In this document: positions 19,129 through 27,404 of the stretch, one piece after another | Layout of the letters: the number at the start of each line of letters is the position of its first letter | Position numbering within the stretch: the first letter of the stretch is position 1 | Origin: an uncultured Fibrobacter sp. | Lineage (GTDB): Bacteria; Fibrobacterota; Fibrobacteria; Fibrobacterales; Fibrobacteraceae | Direction of reading: 5' to 3' | DNA: 61,140 nt | NCBI GenBank assembly: GCA_947165045.1 | Contig: CAMUYW010000012.1 | Coordinates: 1-61,140 of the forward strand | Notes under the pieces: model-generated | The model's input: only the letters and a program-made list of their open reading frames with translations | Databases searched by the model: none | Told to the model about the DNA's origin: nothing | Made by a program: the position numbers and the translations under genes

Positions 19129-19416
19129 ATGCCTTTTTTTACGAAAAGTAATTTGGAAGATTTAAGAAAAGAAGCTGACCAGCTTTCTATTTGTGTTGAG
19201 CATTTCTTGTATGCGGCGGAACATATTCCCGAAAGCGACTGGAAAACGAAGGGCTTTTACGACAACTGTATTGAAAAATGCAATGGAAGGCTTAAGGCTA
19301 TTCATTTTTTGATGGAATCTATTCGACGTGGCCGTCCGGTGACTGAAGAGGAACTGGAGGAATCACGTGAACTTGATGATGAAAAACTTTCTAAATTGAA
19401 GGTCAATGCGAAATAA
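19129..19416 (+). CDS. Small hypothetical protein preceding rsgA
   Basis: A 95-residue acidic, mostly helical protein starting MPFFTKSNLEDLRKEADQLS. No family recognised. The frame is open from a TTG at 19081, but the ATG at 19129 gives the first soluble start. Its last 11 bases overlap the start of rsgA, so the two are probably translated together. Confidence 0.65.
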   Translation: MPFFTKSNLEDLRKEADQLSICVEHFLYAAEHIPESDWKTKGFYDNCIEKCNGRLKAIHFLMESIRRGRPVTEEELEESRELDDEKLSKLKVNAK

Positions 19417-20563
19417 CGATTTTGATTCCGTAGAGGACTTCGAAGAAGCTCCATTGAAAAGTGTTCGCACTTCGCGGCGTGAACACAGAAGTCGTCGTAT
19501 AGATGTGATGCGTGAATTGGAATCGGGTGTCGTAGATGAACGCCCCATCAAGGAGCGATTCAGCCGAGAATTTAAAAAGGCTAAAATCAAGCGTATCAAA
19601 AATCCTGTCGAGAACATTGGCGAAGAAAATTGTGTAGAAGGCCTTGTGCTCGAAGTGCATCGCCGCACTTGTGAAGTGCGACTAGATGATGGAACGGTTA
19701 CCGCCATGTACCGTGCGACAACATCCAAGACGCTTGGGGAATTCCCGGCGGTGGGCGACCGCGTTTTGCTTGGACTTGTGAATGATGGCGATGATGAAGG
19801 CGATGGCGTCGGTTCGCAAAAGTATTGCGTTGTCCGTGTGCTTCCGCGCAAGAGCGAACTCAAACGCCCGGGACCGCGTGACAGTTTTTACAAGCAACAG
19901 ACTCTTGCTGCAAACATTGACCAAGTTGTCATTGTCGCTAGCGTGACGCAGCCGGACTTTAACTATGGCTTTATGGATCGCTTTTTGCTTGCTGCGAATT
20001 TGAACGATTTGCCTTTCGTGCTTGTGCTGACCAAGATGGACTTGCTCCCGAATGGCGAAGCGGATCTTTCAAGCGACATTCTGGATTTCATGAAGATTGT
20101 CGACAAGGTGATTCCTGTGAGCGTTAAAAGTGGCGAAGGCATGGACGTACTGCGCAATGAACTGGTGGGTAAGTCGTCGGTCTTTAGCGGAATGAGTGGT
20201 GTGGGTAAATCCACATTGATTAATGAACTTGTGCCGCACGCCGAACTGCGCACGGGAGATGTTCGTGAACGAGATGGCAAGGGACGTCATACAACGACTT
20301 CTTCTAGCTTGTTTGATTTTCCTGGTGGCGGTTACGTCATTGATACGCCGGGTATTAGAAGCATTGGGCTCATGGATTTGGAACCGGAAACATTGGCTAA
20401 AATATTCCCAGGCTTTTTTGAAGATGACCATTTTACATGCAAGTTTAGCAACTGTAAACATCTCAAGGAACCGGGGTGCGCCGTGCGTGCGGCTGTTGAA
20501 TCGGGAAAACTGTCTGAAGCCCGCTATGCAAGTTATGTGCGAATTTTGAATTCTGGAAAGTAA
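19406..20563 (+). CDS. rsgA: Ribosome small-subunit biogenesis GTPase RsgA
   Basis: A 385-residue circularly permuted GTPase that releases assembly factors from the 30S subunit. After a basic extension of about 70 residues comes an OB fold (about 77-150), then the GTPase motifs in permuted order: TKMD at 209-212, GMSGVGKST at 262-270, DTPG at 313-316, and a zinc-binding C-terminus with Cys-345, Cys-350, His-352 and Cys-358. The N-terminal extension is longer than in E. coli. It begins a closely packed run of genes to 23246. Confidence 0.95.
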   Translation: MRNNDFDSVEDFEEAPLKSVRTSRREHRSRRIDVMRELESGVVDERPIKERFSREFKKAKIKRIKNPVENIGEENCVEGLVLEVHRRTCEVRLDDGTVTAMYRATTSKTLGEFPAVGDRVLLGLVNDGDDEGDGVGSQKYCVVRVLPRKSELKRPGPRDSFYKQQTLAANIDQVVIVASVTQPDFNYGFMDRFLLAANLNDLPFVLVLTKMDLLPNGEADLSSDILDFMKIVDKVIPVSVKSGEGMDVLRNELVGKSSVFSGMSGVGKSTLINELVPHAELRTGDVRERDGKGRHTTTSSSLFDFPGGGYVIDTPGIRSIGLMDLEPETLAKIFPGFFEDDHFTCKFSNCKHLKEPGCAVRAAVESGKLSEARYASYVRILNSGK

Positions 20564-20567
20564 TTAA

Positions 20568-20978
20568 ATGAATGATTATGTTGTTAAAATCTCGCTTGTC
20601 GCATCCATTATTTTGATGGGTTATAGTATTTCTGAATTTGTGGCGAGTTTCAAAACTGTAAACGAGAAGATTGAAGAATTTCTGGGCATTGCAAAAGAAA
20701 ATTCTGTGTCGAATGAACTTCTGCGTCGTTCCAATTTTGTGCAGTCCGGAATATTGTCAATTGCCTACGTGCTTTTGGTTTATTTTTCTGATGTCGTCAT
20801 TTGGCTGGTCGCCTTGATTTTAGTCAAGTTGCTCTTAACGCTTTATCTTTCGGATAAGCTATTACTTCAGGTTTTACGTGATGGTTCGCTATCACAAAAG
20901 AGCTTTATGGTATCGAAATACGATGCATTTTTTAATGCCGTAATGGGTTTTGCTTTTGCTTTAATTTTGGTATTCTAA
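20568..20978 (+). CDS. Hypothetical four-helix membrane protein
   Basis: A 136-residue protein with hydrophobic segments at about 8-27, 58-76, 77-95 and 117-136. No family recognised. It starts 4 bases after rsgA and ends 1 base before the next ATG, so it is part of the same operon. Confidence 0.7.
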   Translation: MNDYVVKISLVASIILMGYSISEFVASFKTVNEKIEEFLGIAKENSVSNELLRRSNFVQSGILSIAYVLLVYFSDVVIWLVALILVKLLLTLYLSDKLLLQVLRDGSLSQKSFMVSKYDAFFNAVMGFAFALILVF

Positions 20979-20979
20979 A

Positions 20980-21624
20980 ATGAAAATCTTCAACGTGATT
21001 TATACGAAGTTGTTTATGCGGTCGATGCTTGTTTTGGCCTTTGTTTTCGTGGCTACGACTTCATCGTTTGCTCTCGGACTCCCTATGGGATCTTCGACTA
21101 CAGCATCTAATCCGCTAGGTCAGGCTGCTGCGAGCGCGGGCGTGATGAACATGCGCTTTCCTCTGTTCTTGGGAGGCTCTTTTGGCCTTGGCTCCGGGGC
21201 TGGAGTAGGTGATGGAAGCTCTGTTGGACTTGTTAATGTTCGACCAACATTTGGGGTGTGGTTACCCGGAATTGCATTCATGCGTTTGGGATATGGTTTT
21301 TCGAGTTATGAAGAAAAAGGCGAAGATGATAAAAACGAAATCGAGACCTCGAATTTTAGTGTTGAATTAGGTGCTCATCTTTTTAGCGAATTTTATGTGA
21401 TGAGCTCTTATTCTAGAGTTGGTGCGTTGAGCAAAAACGGTGATATTGCATGGAACGAATGGAGCCTTGGTCTAGGTTCGTGCTGGTTTGTTTTTTCTCG
21501 GACGATGTTGACTCTAGATGTCGGTTATCATTGGGTGCGCGAACATTATGATCCGTTTGTCGATAAAAATGTTTCGGGTGGTCGCATCCAAATGGATATT
21601 GGATTTGTTGTTTTTGTTTATTAG
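20980..21624 (+). CDS. Predicted outer-membrane beta-barrel protein
   Basis: A 214-residue protein with a long signal peptide (about residues 1-31, ending SSFALG), a glycine-rich stretch, and alternating hydrophobic/polar strands ending in VVFVY, a terminal aromatic residue as in outer-membrane barrels. Function unknown. It lies between a membrane protein and the nadD-like gene in one transcript. Confidence 0.7.
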   Translation: MKIFNVIYTKLFMRSMLVLAFVFVATTSSFALGLPMGSSTTASNPLGQAAASAGVMNMRFPLFLGGSFGLGSGAGVGDGSSVGLVNVRPTFGVWLPGIAFMRLGYGFSSYEEKGEDDKNEIETSNFSVELGAHLFSEFYVMSSYSRVGALSKNGDIAWNEWSLGLGSCWFVFSRTMLTLDVGYHWVREHYDPFVDKNVSGGRIQMDIGFVVFVY

Positions 21625-21649
21625 TTTGTAAAAAATAAAGAGCTTTGAA

Positions 21650-22279
21650 ATGAAAAATGTTGCGGTTTTGGGTGGTGCTTTTGATCCGGTTCATAAAGAT
21701 CATATGCGTGTGGCGAGAACTTGCTTGGATCGTGGATTTTGCGATGAAGTCTGGTTTATGCCGAGTCCTGATCGCTGGGACAAAACGCTGAATGCAAGCC
21801 CCGAAGATCGCTTTGCCATGCTTGAACTTGCTTTTTCGGGCGACAAGCGTTTGATGCTTTCGGATTTGGAAATTCAGCAAGGCGATTACCGCGGTTCGTA
21901 TGTTTTCTTGATGAGCCTCAAGGAAAAATTTCCAGATATCAATTTTCGTCTGCTCACTGGTGCTGACACTTACGAAGGCATTCCGCATTGGCGTGACCCG
22001 CTTAATTTTTACGGCACGAATTACAATGGTCACTTGCTTTTGCGCGATATCGAACTGATTGTGTTTGCCCGCAACGGTTACCCGCAGCCGGATATGGAAC
22101 AACATAAACGCAAAGGATATGCTCCGCTTTTTTGGCTAGGACCGGAACAGGGCTTTAACGGTGTTTATTCGAGTACCGCTATTCGCAGGGAACTTTTGCT
22201 GAATCGTAGCGTTTGTCCGCAAGGACTAGAACCCTCGGTTTACGATTACATCATCAAGCATGATTTGTATAGGGAATAA
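21650..22279 (+). CDS. nadD: NadD-like nicotinate-nucleotide adenylyltransferase
   Basis: A 209-residue nucleotidyltransferase of the NadD type, adenylating nicotinate mononucleotide in NAD synthesis. The opening VLGGAFDPVHKDHMRVA corresponds to GGxFDPxHxGH, but the conserved Gly of the HxGH motif is Asp (HKDH). The SSTAIR motif near residue 178 matches the ISSTxIR signature. Either a divergent NadD or a paralogue with another pyridine substrate; the altered HxGH motif makes me less sure. Confidence 0.75.
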   Translation: MKNVAVLGGAFDPVHKDHMRVARTCLDRGFCDEVWFMPSPDRWDKTLNASPEDRFAMLELAFSGDKRLMLSDLEIQQGDYRGSYVFLMSLKEKFPDINFRLLTGADTYEGIPHWRDPLNFYGTNYNGHLLLRDIELIVFARNGYPQPDMEQHKRKGYAPLFWLGPEQGFNGVYSSTAIRRELLLNRSVCPQGLEPSVYDYIIKHDLYRE

Positions 22280-22280
22280 A

Positions 22281-23246
22281 ATGGGCAAGGCTCCTTCTGA
22301 TATGTTTTTCGAAAGCGAAGTGCGTCCGGAATACGAAGGCCGCCTTTTGCTTGATTCCCTCTGCGATCGTTTTACATACCACAGCCGAGAAGACTGGATC
22401 AATCGACTGACCCGTGGACTCGTGACAATCAATGGTGCTGTTGCCAGTGTTGAAACGATTGCGCATCGCGGCGATAAGGTCGTGTACCATGTTGAAAATT
22501 ACAGCGAACCTGAAGTTCCGACCGATTTTGAAACCGTTTTTGAAGACGATGAATTTATTCTAGTTGCAAAGCCTGCGGGCGTTCCAGTACACCATACGGG
22601 CCGTATTTTTTACAACACGTTTGCTGCGATTATCCGCCGAGAATTTGATTCCGAGACTGCTACGCCTATGCACCGCCTGGACCGCGATACGGGTGGACTT
22701 ATCTTGTTTGCAAGGTATGGCGAAACGGCGGCGCGTTTCCAGAAAAATCTCGACCGTATTTTGCTTCGCAAGTTCTACCTCGCTGTGGTGCGTGGAAAAT
22801 TCCCCGAAGGCGAAGTTGAATGCAAAATGCCTTTGCGCGAAGATCCCGAAGACCCGATTCGTTTGCGCATGCATCATCGTGCCGATGGCAAAGAGTGCTT
22901 TACGCGCTTTAAACTCGTGCGCCATTTGAATTGCCCTGAAATTGCACCGGAACTTTCGCTTGTCGAAGCGGAACTTATTACGGGCCGCAAACACCAAATC
23001 CGCGCTCACCTCGCTGAAATGGGCTACCCGATTGTGGGCGACCGTCTGTATTTCCGTGATGGTGAATATTACCAGAAACTCGCGCAAGGCGGTGAACTCA
23101 CTGACGAAGATATCAAGGTGCTCGGGGCGCATAACCAGATGCTTTTTGCGTATAAGGTTGAATTGCAACTCCCGTATTGGAAAGAGCCGCGAGTGTTCGA
23201 AAGTCACGCTTTCCCCGCGGATATGGCTAAATTGCTGAGTGTGTAA
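22281..23246 (+). CDS. RluA-family pseudouridine synthase
   Basis: A 321-residue RNA-modifying enzyme: an S4-type N-terminal domain (about residues 25-75) followed by the catalytic domain with HRLDRDTGGLILFA, whose Asp is the nucleophile, and the late TGRKHQIRAHLAEMGYPIVGD motif. Target RNA cannot be decided. A GGGA element precedes the ATG at 22281, 1 base after the nadD stop; a frame opening 21 bases earlier would overlap nadD. Confidence 0.9.
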   Translation: MGKAPSDMFFESEVRPEYEGRLLLDSLCDRFTYHSREDWINRLTRGLVTINGAVASVETIAHRGDKVVYHVENYSEPEVPTDFETVFEDDEFILVAKPAGVPVHHTGRIFYNTFAAIIRREFDSETATPMHRLDRDTGGLILFARYGETAARFQKNLDRILLRKFYLAVVRGKFPEGEVECKMPLREDPEDPIRLRMHHRADGKECFTRFKLVRHLNCPEIAPELSLVEAELITGRKHQIRAHLAEMGYPIVGDRLYFRDGEYYQKLAQGGELTDEDIKVLGAHNQMLFAYKVELQLPYWKEPRVFESHAFPADMAKLLSV

Positions 23247-23376
23247 GGCTTGGGCCCCGCTCGCGTCCCCCTCCGTAAGGAGGGACCATACGTTTTTTTT
23301 GCAAAAAACCTTTTTTTACGTTAAAATTGCGCAGATGCGCAAATTTTCCCCCTCTTATCTTTGTATCTTATTGCAC

Positions 23377-24168
23377 ATGAATTTTTCATTCCTTCCTAAA
23401 GTAATGTTGTGTCTAGGGCTTACGGGCGTTTTTACCCAGGCTCAAGAAACGGTCGAAAGTGTCCGCCGCCAAATCAAGGCGGTCGAAACAGAAACAGCCC
23501 GCGAAAAATCAATGCACGATGCCGAAAAGAAGCGCCATGCTGAATTCGTCGAAGTCGGTCGCAAAAAAGTGCAAAACCTCTCGGCGCAGAACAAAACGCT
23601 GAAGGCCGAAATTGATTCGCTCAAGGTCGAACTCAAGAAGATTTCGAATGCGCGAGCAAAAACAAATGGCTCGATTCGCTATTTTGAAGGCCGTAAGGCG
23701 AAGTACGCCGATTCCTTGGCTACGGTCATCGATTCGCTCGTGCCGTTCTTTGAATCGGATTTCCCGTACCGCACGGATGAAGCGGTCAAGAACATTCAAG
23801 AAATTGCAAGCATGTTGCACAAGGGCGTGATTGAAACGGATGACGCTCTGAACCGCACGATGGAAGTCTTTTACGACCGCATCCGCTTAGGCTACACCAC
23901 TGAAGTCTGGAAGGGATTTTTGCAGGTGGATACTCGCAATGTGGCGGGTACGTATTTGCGTTACGGCGCTGTCGCTTCGATTTTCGTGAGCAATGACGGT
24001 AACGACGTCTTGTTCCTTACGAGGAATGGCGTTGACTACACATGGAAGAACGTTTCCGAAGATCTCACGATGCGCACAATCCTCAAGGATGTGATGAAGG
24101 TTGCCGAAGGCAAGACTGCCCCGAGACTTGTAACTATCCCAGTCTCTTTCCCGAAGGAGGCTAACTAA
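23377..24168 (+). CDS. DUF3450 periplasmic coiled-coil protein of the TonB system
   Basis: A 263-residue exported protein: signal peptide (MNFSFLPKVMLCLGLTGVFTQAQ), then a coiled coil at about residues 24-110 rich in Lys/Glu/Ala, then a globular half. DUF3450 proteins are encoded with TtpC-ExbB-ExbD-TonB sets and are thought to act in the periplasm with them. I take the ATG at 23377, since earlier in-frame starts (23239, 23335) would bury the signal peptide. Its stop overlaps the next ATG (TAATG). Confidence 0.85.
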   Translation: MNFSFLPKVMLCLGLTGVFTQAQETVESVRRQIKAVETETAREKSMHDAEKKRHAEFVEVGRKKVQNLSAQNKTLKAEIDSLKVELKKISNARAKTNGSIRYFEGRKAKYADSLATVIDSLVPFFESDFPYRTDEAVKNIQEIASMLHKGVIETDDALNRTMEVFYDRIRLGYTTEVWKGFLQVDTRNVAGTYLRYGAVASIFVSNDGNDVLFLTRNGVDYTWKNVSEDLTMRTILKDVMKVAEGKTAPRLVTIPVSFPKEAN

Positions 24169-25718
24169 TGTTTAGACGAAAGAACAGTAGTGTCATCCTG
24201 AGCGGAGTCGAAGGGTCTAAAAAGAAATCTCTCGTCTCTCGTCTCTCGTCTCTTGTCTTAGTAGCCTCTTTTGCTTTGGCTCCTGCATCTTTTGCTCAGC
24301 AGAACGTAACCGTCGATGCTGTCAAGAAACGTGCCGAACTCAACAGCGCTAAGGCTGACCTCGAAGAAGCCCGCCGCAAGCGCGACATGGCTGTGGCTGC
24401 CCGCTGGAAAGACCGCGAAACGTTCAACAAGGAACGCGAACTTTTCAATGACAAGTACCAGCTCGGCAAGGAACGCGTCGATGCTTTGATGTCTGAACGT
24501 ACCCGCTTGCTCGAAGATGTGCGTGTGGCTCGCGAAGACTTGGCGCAGGTGAAACTCCAGGCCGAAAAGGCTCGTGCTGAATATTTGTCGCTCGCCGCAG
24601 GCCCGGAACGCTTGGAAATGCTTGCCAAGTTCCAGGAACAGGGCGTGCCGTTCAAGGTTGCCGAACGCGTCGAAGCGCAGAACAAGGTTAAAAAGGAAAT
24701 GTCCCTGTACAGGGATAATCCGCTCCGCATTGCTCAGGCGATGCTCGATGTCGCGAAAAAAGAAATGATGTTCACGCGTGAAGCTCGCGTTGAAAAGGCG
24801 GACCTCATGTTCGGTAGCTCGGTTGCCGAAGGCGACCGCATGCGCTTGGGTGGCCTTTTTGCCATGCAGATGGCGAAAGTTACCGATGTGAACGGTTTCC
24901 ATCCGTCGGCTTTGATGCTCCCGGTGGCAGGCGAAAAGAAGCGCGTTTACAGCTGGCAAGAGAATCTCTCTCCCGAAATGCGTAAGGACGTGGCGAAGGC
25001 TTTTGCAAATGTCCACGATTCTGCATTCGTGATGGTGCCGGTCGATGTGCTCCTCAGTACGGAACTTTCGAGCGAATTGGCGAACCGTCAAGAAACTACA
25101 TGGAAAGAAGACTTTGCTGAATTCTTCCACAACGGTGGTATCTTGATGTACCCGATTGCAACGCTCTTCATTCTCGGTATTTTGATTTTCCTCGTGCGCT
25201 TTGTCTGGCTCTTGGTGCTTGGCTTTGGTGGCCGTGGCGCTCGTGCCTCGATCAAGGCGCTTGCTGCTGGCGACGTAAAGCTTGCAACTGCCGAATCTGC
25301 AAAGGCTCGCGGCGAAGTCGGCAAGGTGCTACGCTCCGTACTCGGCAAGAATTTCAAGGACCGCGCGAGTGCCGAAAAGTCTCTCGAAGTATTGTTTGCT
25401 AGCGAAGTACCGAAGCTCGAAATGGGCCTCAGCTGGATTTCCGTGTTTGCGGCAACGGCTCCGCTTCTAGGTCTCTTGGGTACCGTTATGGGTATGATCG
25501 AACTCTTTAACGTGATTACCATGCACGGCACGAGCGACCCGAAGCTTTTGGCAGGCGGCATTTCCATTGCTCTCGTGACGACGGAAGCTGGCCTTATCGT
25601 GGCTATTCCGCTCCAGCTTTTGCACACGCTTCTTGTGAATATTTCGGACACGGTTCGCACCCGCATGGAAAAGACCGGTCTTGCTGTTCTTAACGCCATC
25701 TGGATTAAGGAAAAGTAA
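24168..25718 (+). CDS. TtpC-like MotA/TolQ/ExbB-domain protein with repeat-derived N-terminus
   Basis: A 516-residue protein: signal sequence, long periplasmic coiled coil (about residues 45-260), then a C-terminal ExbB/TolQ channel domain with membrane helices near 325-350, 420-440 and 465-490. This layout matches TtpC, the extra ExbB-like subunit of TonB2/TonB3-type systems. The first 20 residues are odd: after MFRRKN the DNA 24190-24217 is a GTCATCCTGA dispersed repeat (SVILSGVEGS), and 24229-24256 is a 7-nt tandem repeat coding part of the signal peptide. Start overlaps the preceding stop. Confidence 0.88.
   Translation: MFRRKNSSVILSGVEGSKKKSLVSRLSSLVLVASFALAPASFAQQNVTVDAVKKRAELNSAKADLEEARRKRDMAVAARWKDRETFNKERELFNDKYQLGKERVDALMSERTRLLEDVRVAREDLAQVKLQAEKARAEYLSLAAGPERLEMLAKFQEQGVPFKVAERVEAQNKVKKEMSLYRDNPLRIAQAMLDVAKKEMMFTREARVEKADLMFGSSVAEGDRMRLGGLFAMQMAKVTDVNGFHPSALMLPVAGEKKRVYSWQENLSPEMRKDVAKAFANVHDSAFVMVPVDVLLSTELSSELANRQETTWKEDFAEFFHNGGILMYPIATLFILGILIFLVRFVWLLVLGFGGRGARASIKALAAGDVKLATAESAKARGEVGKVLRSVLGKNFKDRASAEKSLEVLFASEVPKLEMGLSWISVFAATAPLLGLLGTVMGMIELFNVITMHGTSDPKLLAGGISIALVTTEAGLIVAIPLQLLHTLLVNISDTVRTRMEKTGLAVLNAIWIKEK
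24190..24217. repeat. GTCATCCTGA-type repeat inside a coding region
   Basis: GTGTCATCCTGAGCGGAGTC followed by GAAGGGTCT, in frame in the TtpC-like gene between the start codon and signal peptide. Confidence 0.8.
24229..24256. repeat. Tandem heptamer CTCTCGT x4 in a signal-peptide coding region
   Basis: Three perfect CTCTCGT units and one CTCTTGT. Because 7 is not a multiple of 3, gain or loss of one unit would shift the frame of the TtpC-like gene. Confidence 0.85.
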
Positions 25719-26350
25719 TGGACGAATATTCCGTCATCGAAGCGACCATGAGCATCCTGCTGCGCGGCGGTTGGGTGTTGCTCCCGTTGTTCCTCATCGG
25801 GTGGCTTGGTTGGTTTTTGATGTTTGAACGTTACGGCTATTACCTGATGCTCAAGGGGCGTTCGACTTCGACGTTCTTCAAGGATTTGGACTCGGTGGGC
25901 GAGGAGGCTGCTTTTGCAAAACTCCGCAAGCGCCGCTTTGGTTATTTCCTTGCGCTTGTTGAAAATGTGCGTGAGTATCGTGACGAAGGCCCGGTGGCAG
26001 TGCGCAATGCCATGCTCGCAACGCGTCATCGCTTGGATGTAAGCCTTTCGAAATCGCTCAAGACCATTGCAACTTGTGCATCGATTGCGCCTTTGCTTGG
26101 ACTTTTGGGAACCGTATCGGGCATGGTGCATACGTTCGAGACAATCCAGAAGTTCGGTTTTGGTAATCCGGTTTTGCTCGCGGATGGCATCTCCGAAGCT
26201 CTCCTCACGACGCAGGCGGGCTTGCTGGTGGCGTTCCCGCTGATGCTTGTTTACAACTATCTCGAAAGCCGAGTAGATTCTATTGGTGATTATGCCTGGG
26301 GCGAAGCGCTCAAGTTCGAAGAACGCTGCTTTGCCAAGGAGGTTGAATGA
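25718..26350 (+). CDS. exbB: ExbB-type biopolymer transport protein
   Basis: A 210-residue inner-membrane proton-channel subunit that powers TonB with ExbD. Helices lie at about 17-36, 120-143 and 165-187; the conserved LGLLGTVSGMVHTFE and GISEALLTTQAGLLVAFPLML segments are typical of MotA/TolQ/ExbB. The start codon overlaps the preceding stop by one base, and its end overlaps exbD (ATGA). Confidence 0.93.
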   Translation: MDEYSVIEATMSILLRGGWVLLPLFLIGWLGWFLMFERYGYYLMLKGRSTSTFFKDLDSVGEEAAFAKLRKRRFGYFLALVENVREYRDEGPVAVRNAMLATRHRLDVSLSKSLKTIATCASIAPLLGLLGTVSGMVHTFETIQKFGFGNPVLLADGISEALLTTQAGLLVAFPLMLVYNYLESRVDSIGDYAWGEALKFEERCFAKEVE

Positions 26351-26751
26351 GTTTTATACGCAAACGTTCGAGAAGCGGTGGTGGCATTGATGTGTCGCCG
26401 ATGCTCGACATGGTGTTCATCCTTTTGATCTTCTTTATCGTGACTTCCACGTTTACCCGCGAAACGGGCGTGGACGTGACGAAGCCGAAGGCGAGCTCTG
26501 CAAAGGAACTCGCCAAGGAAAGCATTTTGATTGGCGTGACCCGCCAGGGAACCATCCACATCAACGAAACTCAGGTAAACCTCTCGACGCTCCAGACCGT
26601 GCTCCGCCAGATGATGGCCGAAGCGCCTGATCGCCCGGTGATTATCGTGAGCGACCGCGATGCCCCCAACGGTGTTGTCGTTGACATTCTTGATGAATGC
26701 AACCTCGCCAAAGTCCGCAAAGTCTCCATCTCCGCGAATAAGGAGGAGTAG
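26347..26751 (+). CDS. exbD: ExbD-type biopolymer transport protein
   Basis: A 134-residue single-span protein. The membrane helix (about 19-40) carries the proton-conducting aspartate Asp-21 in SPMLDMVFILLIFFIVTSTF, followed by a periplasmic domain. It pairs with the ExbB encoded just upstream (4-base overlap). Confidence 0.94.
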   Translation: MSFIRKRSRSGGGIDVSPMLDMVFILLIFFIVTSTFTRETGVDVTKPKASSAKELAKESILIGVTRQGTIHINETQVNLSTLQTVLRQMMAEAPDRPVIIVSDRDAPNGVVVDILDECNLAKVRKVSISANKEE

Positions 26752-26762
26752 CTCTCGCTACT

Positions 26763-27404
26763 ATGCTTGACTTTATAACAAAATATTTCCGATTCCCGGT
26801 GGCGTTCGTACTCTCATTTGTTGTGGGGGCTGTGTTTTTCCTTGCGATTCCGGTCATCAATGTGCTCTTCTTTGATAAAGGAGTCAAGACCGAAAAGCCT
26901 TTGGAAACCGTGACCGAAGTGGAAGTTCTCGTGAGCGAAAAGAAGCAAGAGGTTAAGCAGAAGGTCATTCGTACGGTCGTGAATCCGAATCCGTTTAAAG
27001 TTTCGGCTAATATGGGCGCTGCTCGCAGTCAGAATTTCCAAATGGACTTGTCGCTCGCTCGTGGTGCTGCTGGCGATGGTGTTGCCGTTGATGCGGGAAC
27101 CATGGAAAACGTAATTTACGAGGCTGGCGAAGTGGATGTGCAGGCACAAGTGCTTCGTGAAATTCAGCCGAAATTCCCGGAACGCGCTAAGAAGATGGGT
27201 GTTTCCGGTTACGTGAAAGTGTTTATTGTGATTGATGTGAACGGTGATGTGGCGCAGGCGCAAGTGCTGACGCAAGACCCAGCTGGCTATGGATTTGATA
27301 TCGAAGCGCTCAAGGCCATACGTCAATGGAAGTTCTCTCCGGCTGAATTAGGCGGCTTCCCAGTAGCACAAAAAGCTACAAAGGAGTTCCGTTTTGTTAA
27401 GTAA
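26763..27404 (+). CDS. tonB: TonB family protein, short type
   Basis: A 213-residue protein that transmits the proton-motive force to outer-membrane receptors. One N-terminal helix (about 12-36), a linker of some 90 residues, and a C-terminal TonB domain (about 125-213) with VLREIQPKFPERAKKMGVSG and the VDVNGDV-like turn IDVNGDVAQ. It lacks the proline-rich Glu-Pro/Lys-Pro spacer of E. coli TonB, which agrees with TonB2/TonB3-type systems that rely on TtpC. Its stop overlaps the next start. Confidence 0.9.
   Translation: MLDFITKYFRFPVAFVLSFVVGAVFFLAIPVINVLFFDKGVKTEKPLETVTEVEVLVSEKKQEVKQKVIRTVVNPNPFKVSANMGAARSQNFQMDLSLARGAAGDGVAVDAGTMENVIYEAGEVDVQAQVLREIQPKFPERAKKMGVSGYVKVFIVIDVNGDVAQAQVLTQDPAGYGFDIEALKAIRQWKFSPAELGGFPVAQKATKEFRFVK

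Noticed and set aside
23246..23376. Third copy of the long dispersed repeat (GGGCCCCGCTCGCGTCCCCC)
   Set aside because: Only a short GC-rich stretch is similar; the diagnostic CTTCGCAGTAGCGTGC and GAGTGAAGCCGCTGAC blocks are missing.
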